Of a stretch of DNA of 17,767 nt, positions 11,600 to 17,767 are shown in pieces (the stretch's first letter is position 1; every line of letters starts with the position of its first letter). A program made the translations under genes and the position numbers. The notes beneath the pieces were generated by a model. The model was not told where the DNA came from. It made no database searches and was given only the letters and a program-made list of their open reading frames with translations. Origin of the DNA: an uncultured Collinsella sp. (lineage in GTDB: Bacteria > Actinomycetota > Coriobacteriia > Coriobacteriales > Coriobacteriaceae); contig CAKUGM010000032.1 in the NCBI GenBank assembly GCA_934654625.1, positions 1 through 17,767 of the forward strand, written 5' to 3'.

Positions 11600-14299
11600 T
11601 TATTCGAAGTCGGCGAGCTGGGACTGGAGGGCGGCGATGGTCTCCTTGAGCTCGGCGGCACGATCGCGCTTCTTCTGTACGACAGCAGGGGCAGCCTTGG
11701 CCACAAAGCCCTCGTTGGCAAGCGTACGCTCGGCAGCAGTGAGCTCCTTGGTTGCAGCGGCAATCTCCTTCTCCATACGAGCACGCTCGGCAGCCAGGTC
11801 GACCTTACCCTCGAGCACGATGAAGACCTCGACGCCTCCCTCAACCACGCCGATAGAGGCAGCCGGCTTGGCAGCATCCTCGCCTGCGACCGTAAGCTCC
11901 AGGTTGCCCAGACTTGCAGCGAGGTCAATCATGGTCGAGAAGCGCTGCTGATCCTCGGCGCCCATACGGACAACAGCCACCAGCTGCTCCTTGGGACTCA
12001 GTCGATAGCGAGCACGCGTGGAGCGAGCAGCGGAGACAACGGAGCGGAGCAACTCGAAAGAGCGCTCGGCACCCTCGTCGACGAACTTCTCGTAGTTCGC
12101 AGGCTCGGGCCAAGCGGCGATCATCAGGGCCTCGGCGCGCTCCAGCTTACCGTCCTTCTCGTCGAGCACGGACGCGGGCATGGTGTCCCAAATGGCCTCG
12201 GTCACAAACGGCATGAGCGGATGCATCAGGCGCAGGGACGTATCGAGCACGAACATGAGGTTGCGCTGAGCCTGCAGACGGGTGGAATCATCCTTAAGGC
12301 GTGCCTTAGTGACCTCGACGTACCAGTCGCAGACCTCGTTCCAGAAGAACGTCTGCACGCCGCGAGCCATGTCGCCAAAGGTGTAGTTCTCGATGCCATC
12401 GGTAACCATCTTCACAGCCTTGGCCAGACGGCTGAACATCCAGGCATCGGCCGCGGTCTCGGCCACGGGCTCGCCGGGCGTGTAGCCCTCCATGTTCATG
12501 AGCAGGAAGCGGCTGGCGTTCCAGATCTTGGTCACAAAGCTCTTGGCCTGATCGGTACGCGGGCTATCGATAAGCTCCTTGGTCTTCTTGTCGATGTTCG
12601 CGTCGAACTTCACGTCTTGGTTGGTCGTGCACAGCGTAAGTAGGTTGAAGCGCATGGCGTCGGCACCGTACATGCCAATGAGGTCCATGGGGTCAACGCC
12701 ATTGCCCTTGGACTTAGACATGCGGCTGCCGTCCTTGGCAAGAATCGTCGGGTAAATGACGACGTCCTTGAAAGGCACCTCGTCTAGGAAGTACAGCGAG
12801 CTCATGATCATACGAGCAACCCACAGAGCGATGATATCGCGCGCGGTGACGAGCGCCGTAGTGGGATGATGACCCTCAAGCTCCTCGGGCTTTTGCGGCC
12901 AACCCTGGGTGGCAAAGGTCCACAGCTGAGAAGAGAACCAGGTATCGAGCACGTTCTCGTCCTGATGCACGTGGTGGCCACCGCACTTGGGGCACACATC
13001 GGTATCCTCGAGCAGGGCATCTTCCCAACCGCAGTCCTCGCAGTAGAAGACCGGGATGCGATGACCCCACCACAGCTGACGAGAGATGCACCAGTCCTTG
13101 AGGTTCTCCATCCAAGTGGTGTAGGTCTGCGTCCAGCGCGCGGGGTGGAACGTCACCTTACCGGAGTTGACGGCGTCGAGTGCCGGCCCCTTAAGCTTGT
13201 CGACGGCGACGAACCACTGCTCAGAAAGCCAAGGCTCGAGGGCAGCGTCGCAACGATAGCAATGCATGACAGAATGATCGAGGTCCTCGACATGATCGAG
13301 CAAGCCGTGTTCCTCGAACCATGCGACAACGGCCTCGCGGCACTCATCGCGATTCATGCCCGTGAACTCGCCATAGCCCTCGACGACCACCGCGTGCTCA
13401 TCGAAGATGTTGATCTGCGGAAGATCGTGAGCCTGACCCATAGCGTAGTCGTTGGGGTCGTGCGCAGGCGTGACCTTAACGAAGCCGGAGCCAAAGTTCG
13501 CGTCCACATGGTAATCGGAGAAGATGGGAATCTCGCGGTCGACGATGGGCAGCTTGACGGTCTTGCCCACAAATGCGGCCTTCTCGGGGTCCTTGGGCGA
13601 GACGGCAACACCGGTATCGCCCAGCATGGTCTCAGGGCGCGTAGTGGCAACGACAATGTAATCCTGGCCGTTCACCGGCTCGGTAAGCGGGTAACGCAGG
13701 TGCCACAGGTGACCATGCTCGTCGTGGTACTCGGCCTCATCGTCAGAGATGGCAGTGGTGCAATTGGGGCACCAGTTAACGATGCGCTTGCCGCGATAGA
13801 TCAGGCCGTTGTGGTACCAGTCGCAGAAGACGCGGCGCACGGCCTCAGCGTAATCGGCGTCCATGGTGAAGCGCTCGTTGTCGAAGTCGACGGAGCAGCC
13901 CATGCGCTTAATCTGCTCGACGATAATGCCACCGTACTCATGGGTCCAATCCCAGCAGGCGTCGACAAACTTATCGCGTCCGATCTCCAGACGGCTGATG
14001 CCCTCGCTCTTGAGCTTCTTGTCGACCTTGGTCTGGGTGGCGATGCCCGCGTGATCGGTGCCGAGCACCCAACGCGTGGACTTGCCGCGCATGCGAGCCA
14101 TGCGGATGATGGCGTCTTGGATGGAGTCATCGGTGGCGTGGCCCATGTGGAGCTTACCGGTGACGTTGGGAGGCGGAATGGTGACGGTGCAGTCGCCCAC
14201 GCCGGCACGACGCTTGTAGTAGCCGCCGTCGAGCCACTTCTGCAAAATCTTGGGCTCGTTCTCGGACGGGTCATAAACTTTAGGCATTTCTTCAGTCAT
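11600..14299 (-). CDS. valS: Valyl-tRNA synthetase, 899 aa
   Basis: A class I synthetase that charges tRNA-Val and edits Thr-tRNA-Val. The HIGH motif is HMGH (51-54) after PPPNVTGKL, and TDHAGIATQ is at 81-89. The KMSKS motif is RMSKS (526-530). The editing insert has TTRPETMLGDT (219-229). Four CxxC pairs suggest two structural zinc sites: WCPNC (C177/C180), HCYRC (C347/C350), YCEDC (C420/C423) and VCPKC (C436/C439). The anticodon domain follows, and the C-terminal 65 residues form the family's coiled-coil arm. The ATG ending at 14311 touches GGGGAG directly, too close to initiate, so the second ATG (14299, 12 nt spacing) is preferred; a third ATG at 14287 is possible. The leader contains a 109-bp inverted-repeat element. 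Length is typical. Confidence 0.96.
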   Translation of the reverse strand: MTEEMPKVYDPSENEPKILQKWLDGGYYKRRAGVGDCTVTIPPPNVTGKLHMGHATDDSIQDAIIRMARMRGKSTRWVLGTDHAGIATQTKVDKKLKSEGISRLEIGRDKFVDACWDWTHEYGGIIVEQIKRMGCSVDFDNERFTMDADYAEAVRRVFCDWYHNGLIYRGKRIVNWCPNCTTAISDDEAEYHDEHGHLWHLRYPLTEPVNGQDYIVVATTRPETMLGDTGVAVSPKDPEKAAFVGKTVKLPIVDREIPIFSDYHVDANFGSGFVKVTPAHDPNDYAMGQAHDLPQINIFDEHAVVVEGYGEFTGMNRDECREAVVAWFEEHGLLDHVEDLDHSVMHCYRCDAALEPWLSEQWFVAVDKLKGPALDAVNSGKVTFHPARWTQTYTTWMENLKDWCISRQLWWGHRIPVFYCEDCGWEDALLEDTDVCPKCGGHHVHQDENVLDTWFSSQLWTFATQGWPQKPEELEGHHPTTALVTARDIIALWVARMIMSSLYFLDEVPFKDVVIYPTILAKDGSRMSKSKGNGVDPMDLIGMYGADAMRFNLLTLCTTNQDVKFDANIDKKTKELIDSPRTDQAKSFVTKIWNASRFLLMNMEGYTPGEPVAETAADAWMFSRLAKAVKMVTDGIENYTFGDMARGVQTFFWNEVCDWYVEVTKARLKDDSTRLQAQRNLMFVLDTSLRLMHPLMPFVTEAIWDTMPASVLDEKDGKLERAEALMIAAWPEPANYEKFVDEGAERSFELLRSVVSAARSTRARYRLSPKEQLVAVVRMGAEDQQRFSTMIDLAASLGNLELTVAGEDAAKPAASIGVVEGGVEVFIVLEGKVDLAAERARMEKEIAAATKELTAAERTLANEGFVAKAAPAVVQKKRDRAAELKETIAALQSQLADFE

Positions 14300-14324
14300 A
14301 TAGCTTTGCATCTCCCCTGCCTAG

Positions 14325-14433
14325 GGAAGAAACCTGGTTTTCTTTTCGCTCGGTCAGGTCCTGCTCACGACGAAGCGTCCACTGGACGCTTCTGTTCATG
14401 CGGAATCTACGAAAAGCAAACCAGGTTTCTTCC
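14325..14433. repeat. 109-bp element with 24-bp inverted arms and a central hairpin (valS leader)
   Basis: The arms 14325-14348 and 14410-14433 are inverted copies matching at 23 of 24 positions. Each arm also contains its own small palindrome (AAACC/GGTTT). At the centre is a perfect 9-bp hairpin (14372-14380 with 14384-14392, GAAGCGTCC/GGACGCTTC, 3-nt loop). No coding frame of note and no clear target-site duplication. It ends about 26 bp before the valS start, so in RNA a long stem would stand just ahead of the ribosome-binding site. It could be a MITE-like element or a leader control structure. Confidence 0.75.
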
Positions 14434-14460
14434 TTGAAGCGTTAATCCAATCGAGGTAAG

Positions 14461-14469
14461 AGGATATCA
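14461..14469 (-). promoter_or_regulatory. Possible extended -10 promoter for valS
   Basis: TGATATCCT on the minus strand has the TGn extension before TATCCT and lies between the clpX terminator and the 109-bp element. No consensus -35. If used, the leader would be about 155 nt and would include the whole inverted-repeat element. Confidence 0.3.
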
Positions 14470-14505
14470 CAGGTCAACGGCGTTGAACGCTGCTATAGCA
14501 CGGCA

Positions 14506-14547
14506 ACAAAAAACGGGTTCAAAAGGACGAAACCTCTTGAACCCGTT
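14506..14547 (-). terminator. Intrinsic terminator of clpX
   Basis: A perfect 11-bp stem (14537-14547 with 14512-14522, AACGGGTTCAA/TTGAACCCGTT) is followed on the minus strand by TTTTTT-like sequence, about 38 nt after the clpX stop. It marks the end of the clpP-clpX (or tig-clpP-clpX) unit. Confidence 0.9.
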
Positions 14548-14584
14548 GATGCTTTTGAGCCGCGGCGAATTGCCTAGCTAGCGC

Positions 14585-15976
14585 TTATGCCGCTATGATG
14601 CGGCGCGGTTGCTCCTCTCCGCGCACGGCGGCGGGGGTCACCACAACCTTGGCGACGTTATCCTCGCTGGGGAGGTCGAACATCGTCTGCTGCAGCAGGT
14701 CCTCGCAGATGGAGCGAAGACCGCGCGCGCCCGTCTTGCGAGCAAGCGCCAGCTTGGCGATCTCGCGCAGGGCCTCGGGCTCAAACTCGAGCTCGCAACC
14801 CTCCAGGCGGAACATGCGACGATACTGCTTGACGATGGCGTTCTTGGGCTCGGTGAGAATCGAGATCAAGTCGTCCTCGGAAAGCGCGCAGGTCTGCGTG
14901 ATTACCGGCGTACGGCCGATGAACTCGGGAATCATACCAAAGGCGTTGAGGTCCTCAGGCAGCACCTGATGAAGCAGCGTGTTCTCGTCGGTGGAAGAGG
15001 GACCGGCAATCTCGGAGTTAAAGCCAACGCCCTTGTTGCCCACGCGATCGGAGATGATCTTGTCCAGACCAACGAAAGCGCCACCGCAGATGAACAGGAT
15101 GTTCGTGGTGTCGATCTGCAAAAGCTCCTGCTGAGGATGTTTGCGGCCACCCGTAGGCGGAACGCTTGCAACGGTGCCCTCAAGAATCTTGAGGAGCGCC
15201 TGCTGCACGCCCTCGCCCGAGACGTCACGCGTGATGGAAAGATTCTCGGCCTTGCGGGCGATCTTGTCGATCTCGTCCACGTAGATGATGCCGATCTGTG
15301 CGCGCTCGATGTCGCCGTCGGCGGCAGTGATGAGCTTGAGCAGGATGTTCTCCACGTCCTCACCCACGTAACCGGCCTCGGTAAGAGCCGTGGCGTCGGC
15401 GATGGCGAAGGGGACCTCCAGGATGCGCGCGAGCGTCTGGGCCAGCAGAGTCTTACCGGTACCGGTAGGACCAAGCAGCAAAATGTTGCTTTTTGCAAGC
15501 TCGACGGTATCCACATCGTCCGTGGCATCGACCGCATGCTTGCCCAAAGGAGCGCCATCGGCCACGCTTGCAGGTGCAGCCTCGCCCTCAAGCACGCGAC
15601 GGTAGTGGTTGTACACCGCCACGGACATGGCGCGCTTGGCATCCTCCTGGCCCATCACGTAGGCAGAAAGCTCGTCATAAATCTCGTGCGGAGTAGGCAC
15701 ACGCTTGATAACGCTCGAGGCGACTGCAGGCTCAAAGCCCTCGTCCTCGAGCTCAAACTCCTGCTCGAGCTCGGAAAGGTCGGGCATGCCCTGGGCCATA
15801 AAGTCCTGGGCAAGCGACTCCTCGAGAATCTCGGAACAAGCAGCTACGCACTCATCACAGATAAAGATGTTGCTAGGCCCGCGAACGAGCTTGCGCACCT
15901 GGTCTTGAGTCTTGCCGCAAAACGAGCAATGGATAGGAGCGAAGTTGTCCTGATCCGACGTCGTGTTTTTTGCCAT
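14585..15976 (-). CDS. clpX: ATP-dependent Clp protease ATP-binding subunit ClpX, 463 aa
   Basis: A hexameric AAA+ unfoldase that recognises tagged substrates and feeds them to ClpP. The N-terminal zinc domain has C17, C20, C40 and C43. Walker A GPTGTGKT is at 169-176 and Walker B IIYVDEID at 230-237. The pore loop GYVG is at 202-205, the RKH substrate loop at 278-280, and the ClpP-docking tripeptide is VGF (317-319) in place of the usual IGF/LGF. The protein is about 40 residues longer than E. coli ClpX (424 aa). The extra length comes from an acidic linker after the zinc domain (about 52-90) and an insertion before Walker A (about 131-158). The start codon is 2 bp after the clpP stop, with AAGGGA inside clpP, so translation is probably coupled. 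A strong terminator follows. Confidence 0.97.
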   Translation of the reverse strand: MAKNTTSDQDNFAPIHCSFCGKTQDQVRKLVRGPSNIFICDECVAACSEILEESLAQDFMAQGMPDLSELEQEFELEDEGFEPAVASSVIKRVPTPHEIYDELSAYVMGQEDAKRAMSVAVYNHYRRVLEGEAAPASVADGAPLGKHAVDATDDVDTVELAKSNILLLGPTGTGKTLLAQTLARILEVPFAIADATALTEAGYVGEDVENILLKLITAADGDIERAQIGIIYVDEIDKIARKAENLSITRDVSGEGVQQALLKILEGTVASVPPTGGRKHPQQELLQIDTTNILFICGGAFVGLDKIISDRVGNKGVGFNSEIAGPSSTDENTLLHQVLPEDLNAFGMIPEFIGRTPVITQTCALSEDDLISILTEPKNAIVKQYRRMFRLEGCELEFEPEALREIAKLALARKTGARGLRSICEDLLQQTMFDLPSEDNVAKVVVTPAAVRGEEQPRRIIAA

Positions 15977-15978
15977 CG

Positions 15979-16599
15979 TTAGTTGGTTCCCTTCGCGGCC
16001 TCGGCGCGGGAAGAAACGATGCGGTCGATCAGACCATACTCAAGAGCCTCGTCGGCCGTGAGGTAATGATCGCGCTCGGTATCGGCCTGGACCTTCTCGA
16101 AAGGCTGACCCGAGGTATCGGCCAGAATCTTATTGAGCTTGGCACGAGTGGCCTTGATCTGCTGAGCGGCAATCTCGATCTCGGTCTGCTGGCCCTGAGC
16201 ACCACCGCTGGGCTGATGAATCATCACAAGCGAGTTAGGCAGGCAGAAGCGCTTGCCCGGGGCACCACAAGAAAGCAGAACGGCGGCCATGGAGGCGGCC
16301 ATACCAACGCAGATGGTGGAAACCTGCGGCTTGATGAAGTTCATGGTGTCGAGGATAGCCAGGCCGGCCGTGACCTCACCACCAGGCGAGTTGATGTAGA
16401 TCGAGATGTCCTTCTCGGCATCCTGGCTTTCCAGGTGAAGCAGCTGGGCAATCACCAGGTTGGCAGAAACGGAGTTGATCTCTTCACCCAAAAAGATGAT
16501 GCGATCGTTCAACAGGCGCGAATAGATGTCGTAGCTGCGCTCACCGCGCGGGGTCTGCTCGATAACGTAGGGCACGAGCGAAGACTGAATGTGCTGCAT
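15979..16599 (-). CDS. clpP: ATP-dependent Clp protease proteolytic subunit ClpP, 206 aa
   Basis: A serine peptidase forming the barrel-shaped core of the ClpXP protease. The catalytic triad is Ser103 (GMAASMA), His128 (MIHQPSGG) and Asp177 (TERDHYL), with the same spacings as the E. coli triad (25 and 49 residues). SPGG (71-74) forms the oxyanion loop, and length is standard. An ATG five codons upstream is in frame, but the ATG at 16597-16599 with AAAGGAG five nt ahead is clearly better placed; the upstream ATG lies inside that Shine-Dalgarno region. clpX follows 2 bp downstream. The 126-bp gap to tig holds two hairpins. The order tig-clpP-clpX is the classical chaperone/protease cluster. 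Confidence 0.97.
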   Translation of the reverse strand: MQHIQSSLVPYVIEQTPRGERSYDIYSRLLNDRIIFLGEEINSVSANLVIAQLLHLESQDAEKDISIYINSPGGEVTAGLAILDTMNFIKPQVSTICVGMAASMAAVLLSCGAPGKRFCLPNSLVMIHQPSGGAQGQQTEIEIAAQQIKATRAKLNKILADTSGQPFEKVQADTERDHYLTADEALEYGLIDRIVSSRAEAAKGTN

Positions 16600-16631
16600 G
16601 GCAACTCCTTTCATACATACTCGATAGAAAC

Positions 16632-16677
16632 GTACGGTGCCCCGGATGCGCCGGAGCGCAGAATCGAAGCACCGTAC
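16632..16677 (-). promoter_or_regulatory. Two-tier stem-loop in the clpP leader
   Basis: An outer 9-bp stem (GTACGGTGC/GCACCGTAC, 16632-16640 with 16669-16677) encloses an inner 5-bp stem (16647-16651 with 16656-16660, 4-nt loop). It ends about 33 bp before the clpP ATG. There is no U-tract, so it is unlikely to be a terminator; a leader RNA structure or protein-binding site is more likely. It does not match CIRCE, HAIR or the CtsR box. Confidence 0.55.
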
Positions 16678-16681
16678 AGAT

Positions 16682-16700
16682 ATACCGGTCTCGCCGGTAT
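16682..16700. other. 7-bp hairpin between tig and clpP
   Basis: ATACCGG (16682-16688) and CCGGTAT (16694-16700) form a perfect stem with a 5-nt loop, about 25 nt after the tig stop. It lacks a downstream U-run, so termination would be weak at best. It may be an mRNA processing or 3'-end stabilising hairpin. A possible minus-strand -10 (TATGAT) touches its upstream side. Confidence 0.5.
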
Positions 16701-16725
16701 CATAGCCTATTTTTAGGAGCGAGCG

Positions 16726-17767
16726 TTACTCAGCGTCCTTCTTGGCGTACTCGTCAACCTCGGTAACCTTGGCGTTCTCGACCAACCAGTCGACAGCCTT
16801 GGAACGACGGATGGAGTCGCGCACGGCAGGCATGCGACCGTCGGCCACGAATTGAGCCTTGGAAGCCTCGACGTCCTCAATGCCAGCGTCGACAAACTCC
16901 TTGTCAACATCCTCATCGGTCACCTCGATCTCGAGGTGACGTGCAAGAGCGTCGAGAGCCAGGGACTCACGGGCAACATCGTTGGCCTGACGGTGCAGGT
17001 CGGCGATGAAGGCCTCGGAGGTGAGGCCGGAAGCCTGCAGCCAGACGTCGAGAGTCATGCCGCGAGAAGAAAGGTTCTGCAGGAAGGTCTGACCAAGCTC
17101 GGAGAAGACGGACTGCTCGTAGTCCTCGTCGACCTTCTCGAGCTCCAGGCGCTCGGATAGAGCGGCCACGGCGCGGTTCTCCTTGAGGCCGGGAAGCTTG
17201 GAGGTCTTGTCGCCCTCGAGCTCCTCCTTGACGCCCTCGCGCATGGCAGCGATGGTGTCGAAGCCAAAGTTCTCGCTCACGAACTCATCGGTGAGCTCGG
17301 GAAGCTTGCGCTCCTTGACGTTGTTGATGGTGACCTCGATGGTGATCTCCTCGGCGTCCTCGCCCATGAGGGTCCAGGAGATCTCCTTGGACTCGTCCTT
17401 CTTCATGCCCACGAGGCCCTCGTTGACCTCAGTCGGGAAGTTCTCGGAACCAACGACGAACATGCGGTTCTCGCCAGCGAAGCGGGTAGCGCCCTTGATG
17501 TCCTTAACGGCAGCGGTGACGTAGTCGTCGTTCTGGACGGGACGGTCAACCTCCTCGAAGGTGGCATGATAGCCCATGAGCATCTCGATCTGAGCGTCGA
17601 TCTCGCCCTCGGTGACCTCCGCGGGAGGCATCTCGATCTCGACGGGCTCATAGGAGTTGAGCTCGACGGACTGACGCAGGGAGAAGGTCACGGTGTAGGT
17701 GTAGTCCTCGTGATCCTTGACGAGGTCGAGCTCCTGGTAATCACCCTCCTTGAGGGGAACGATATCC
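16726..17767 (-). CDS. tig: Trigger factor, C-terminal 346 residues (N-terminus outside the window)
   Basis: A ribosome-associated chaperone and peptidyl-prolyl isomerase that meets nascent chains first. The reading frame is open to the right edge, so the GTG at 17689-17691 is internal and about 85 N-terminal residues, including the ribosome-binding signature, are off the window. Visible: the connector VEIEMPPAEVTEGEIDAQIE, the FKBP-type PPIase domain (from about VQNDDYVTAAV through LVGMKKDESKEI to NNVKERKLPELTDEFV), and the helical C-terminal arms with DALARHLEIEVTDEDVDKEF. The PPIase segment looks shorter and more degenerate than in E. coli, so isomerase activity is uncertain. An acidic tail ends in AKKDAE. 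clpP lies 126 bp downstream on the same strand. Confidence 0.95.
   Translation of the reverse strand, partial: DIVPLKEGDYQELDLVKDHEDYTYTVTFSLRQSVELNSYEPVEIEMPPAEVTEGEIDAQIEMLMGYHATFEEVDRPVQNDDYVTAAVKDIKGATRFAGENRMFVVGSENFPTEVNEGLVGMKKDESKEISWTLMGEDAEEITIEVTINNVKERKLPELTDEFVSENFGFDTIAAMREGVKEELEGDKTSKLPGLKENRAVAALSERLELEKVDEDYEQSVFSELGQTFLQNLSSRGMTLDVWLQASGLTSEAFIADLHRQANDVARESLALDALARHLEIEVTDEDVDKEFVDAGIEDVEASKAQFVADGRMPAVRDSIRRSKAVDWLVENAKVTEVDEYAKKDAE

Noticed and set aside
12866..14437. 523-codon plus-strand frame across valS
   Set aside because: Antisense shadow with no domain; the start has no ribosome-binding site and the end runs into the inverted-repeat element.
14312..14505. T-box riboswitch upstream of valS
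   Set aside because: No T-box sequence (GGTGGNACCGCG-like), no antiterminator/terminator pair and no specifier-loop layout; the hairpins present follow a simple inverted-repeat plan.
14609..15982. 457-codon plus-strand frame across clpX
   Set aside because: Antisense to ClpX, whose motifs are all intact on the other strand.
16600..16725. CIRCE, HAIR (HspR), CtsR or ClgR operator before clpP
   Set aside because: None of the consensus patterns fits; the nearest CGC...GCG dyad has a 4-bp gap where the ClgR motif needs 5 and lies inside a longer stem.
17689..17691. GTG as the start of the right-most gene
   Set aside because: The frame continues without a stop to the window edge and encodes trigger-factor-like sequence upstream, so the GTG is an internal valine.

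Overview
The window is about 60% G+C. It carries ordinary bacterial housekeeping genes, with the order tig-clpP-clpX, a folC next to valS, and several proteins of actinobacterial flavour. The best overall fit is a gut Coriobacteriia, most likely Collinsella or a close relative. This is a judgement from gene content, protein style and G+C, not from a database match. No rRNA, tRNA, CRISPR array, transposase or phage gene is visible. No gap between genes reaches 300 bases.

Layout from left to right. Five genes on the minus strand come first: guaB (IMP dehydrogenase) with its own promoter and a downstream hairpin terminator; mntP (manganese exporter); a shortened, cysteine-rich relative of the Cys/Met-metabolism PLP enzymes that has lost the PLP lysine; thrS; and a small two-helix membrane protein with a double zinc ribbon. 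A divergent intergenic region then leads to two plus-strand genes: an FAD oxidoreductase with a C-terminal [2Fe-2S] BFD-type domain, and an M24 Xaa-Pro peptidase. These meet, at a strong bidirectional terminator, a convergent gene for a secreted PcsB-like coiled-coil protein ending in an RlpA-type barrel. From there to the right end all genes are again on the minus strand: folC, valS, clpX, clpP and the C-terminal part of tig (trigger factor, cut by the window edge).

Functionally the window combines nucleotide synthesis (guaB), aminoacyl-tRNA supply (thrS, valS), folate polyglutamylation (folC), protein folding and turnover (tig, clpP, clpX, M24 peptidase), metal export (mntP) and cell-wall remodelling (coiled-coil/RlpA-like protein).

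Most of the unusual content lies in gene variants and in non-coding DNA. The IMP dehydrogenase matches the Tritrichomonas foetus enzyme in length and in the numbering of every key residue checked. The PLP-fold protein is probably a pseudoenzyme. The secreted wall protein is a PcsB/RlpA hybrid lacking the RlpA histidine, and it sits behind a duplicated operator/promoter array. A 37-bp dyad repeat occurs three times at gene ends. A 109-bp element with 24-bp inverted arms lies in the valS leader. Terminator hairpins stand directly in front of two downstream cistrons, which implies control by readthrough. No clearly new multi-gene system was found.
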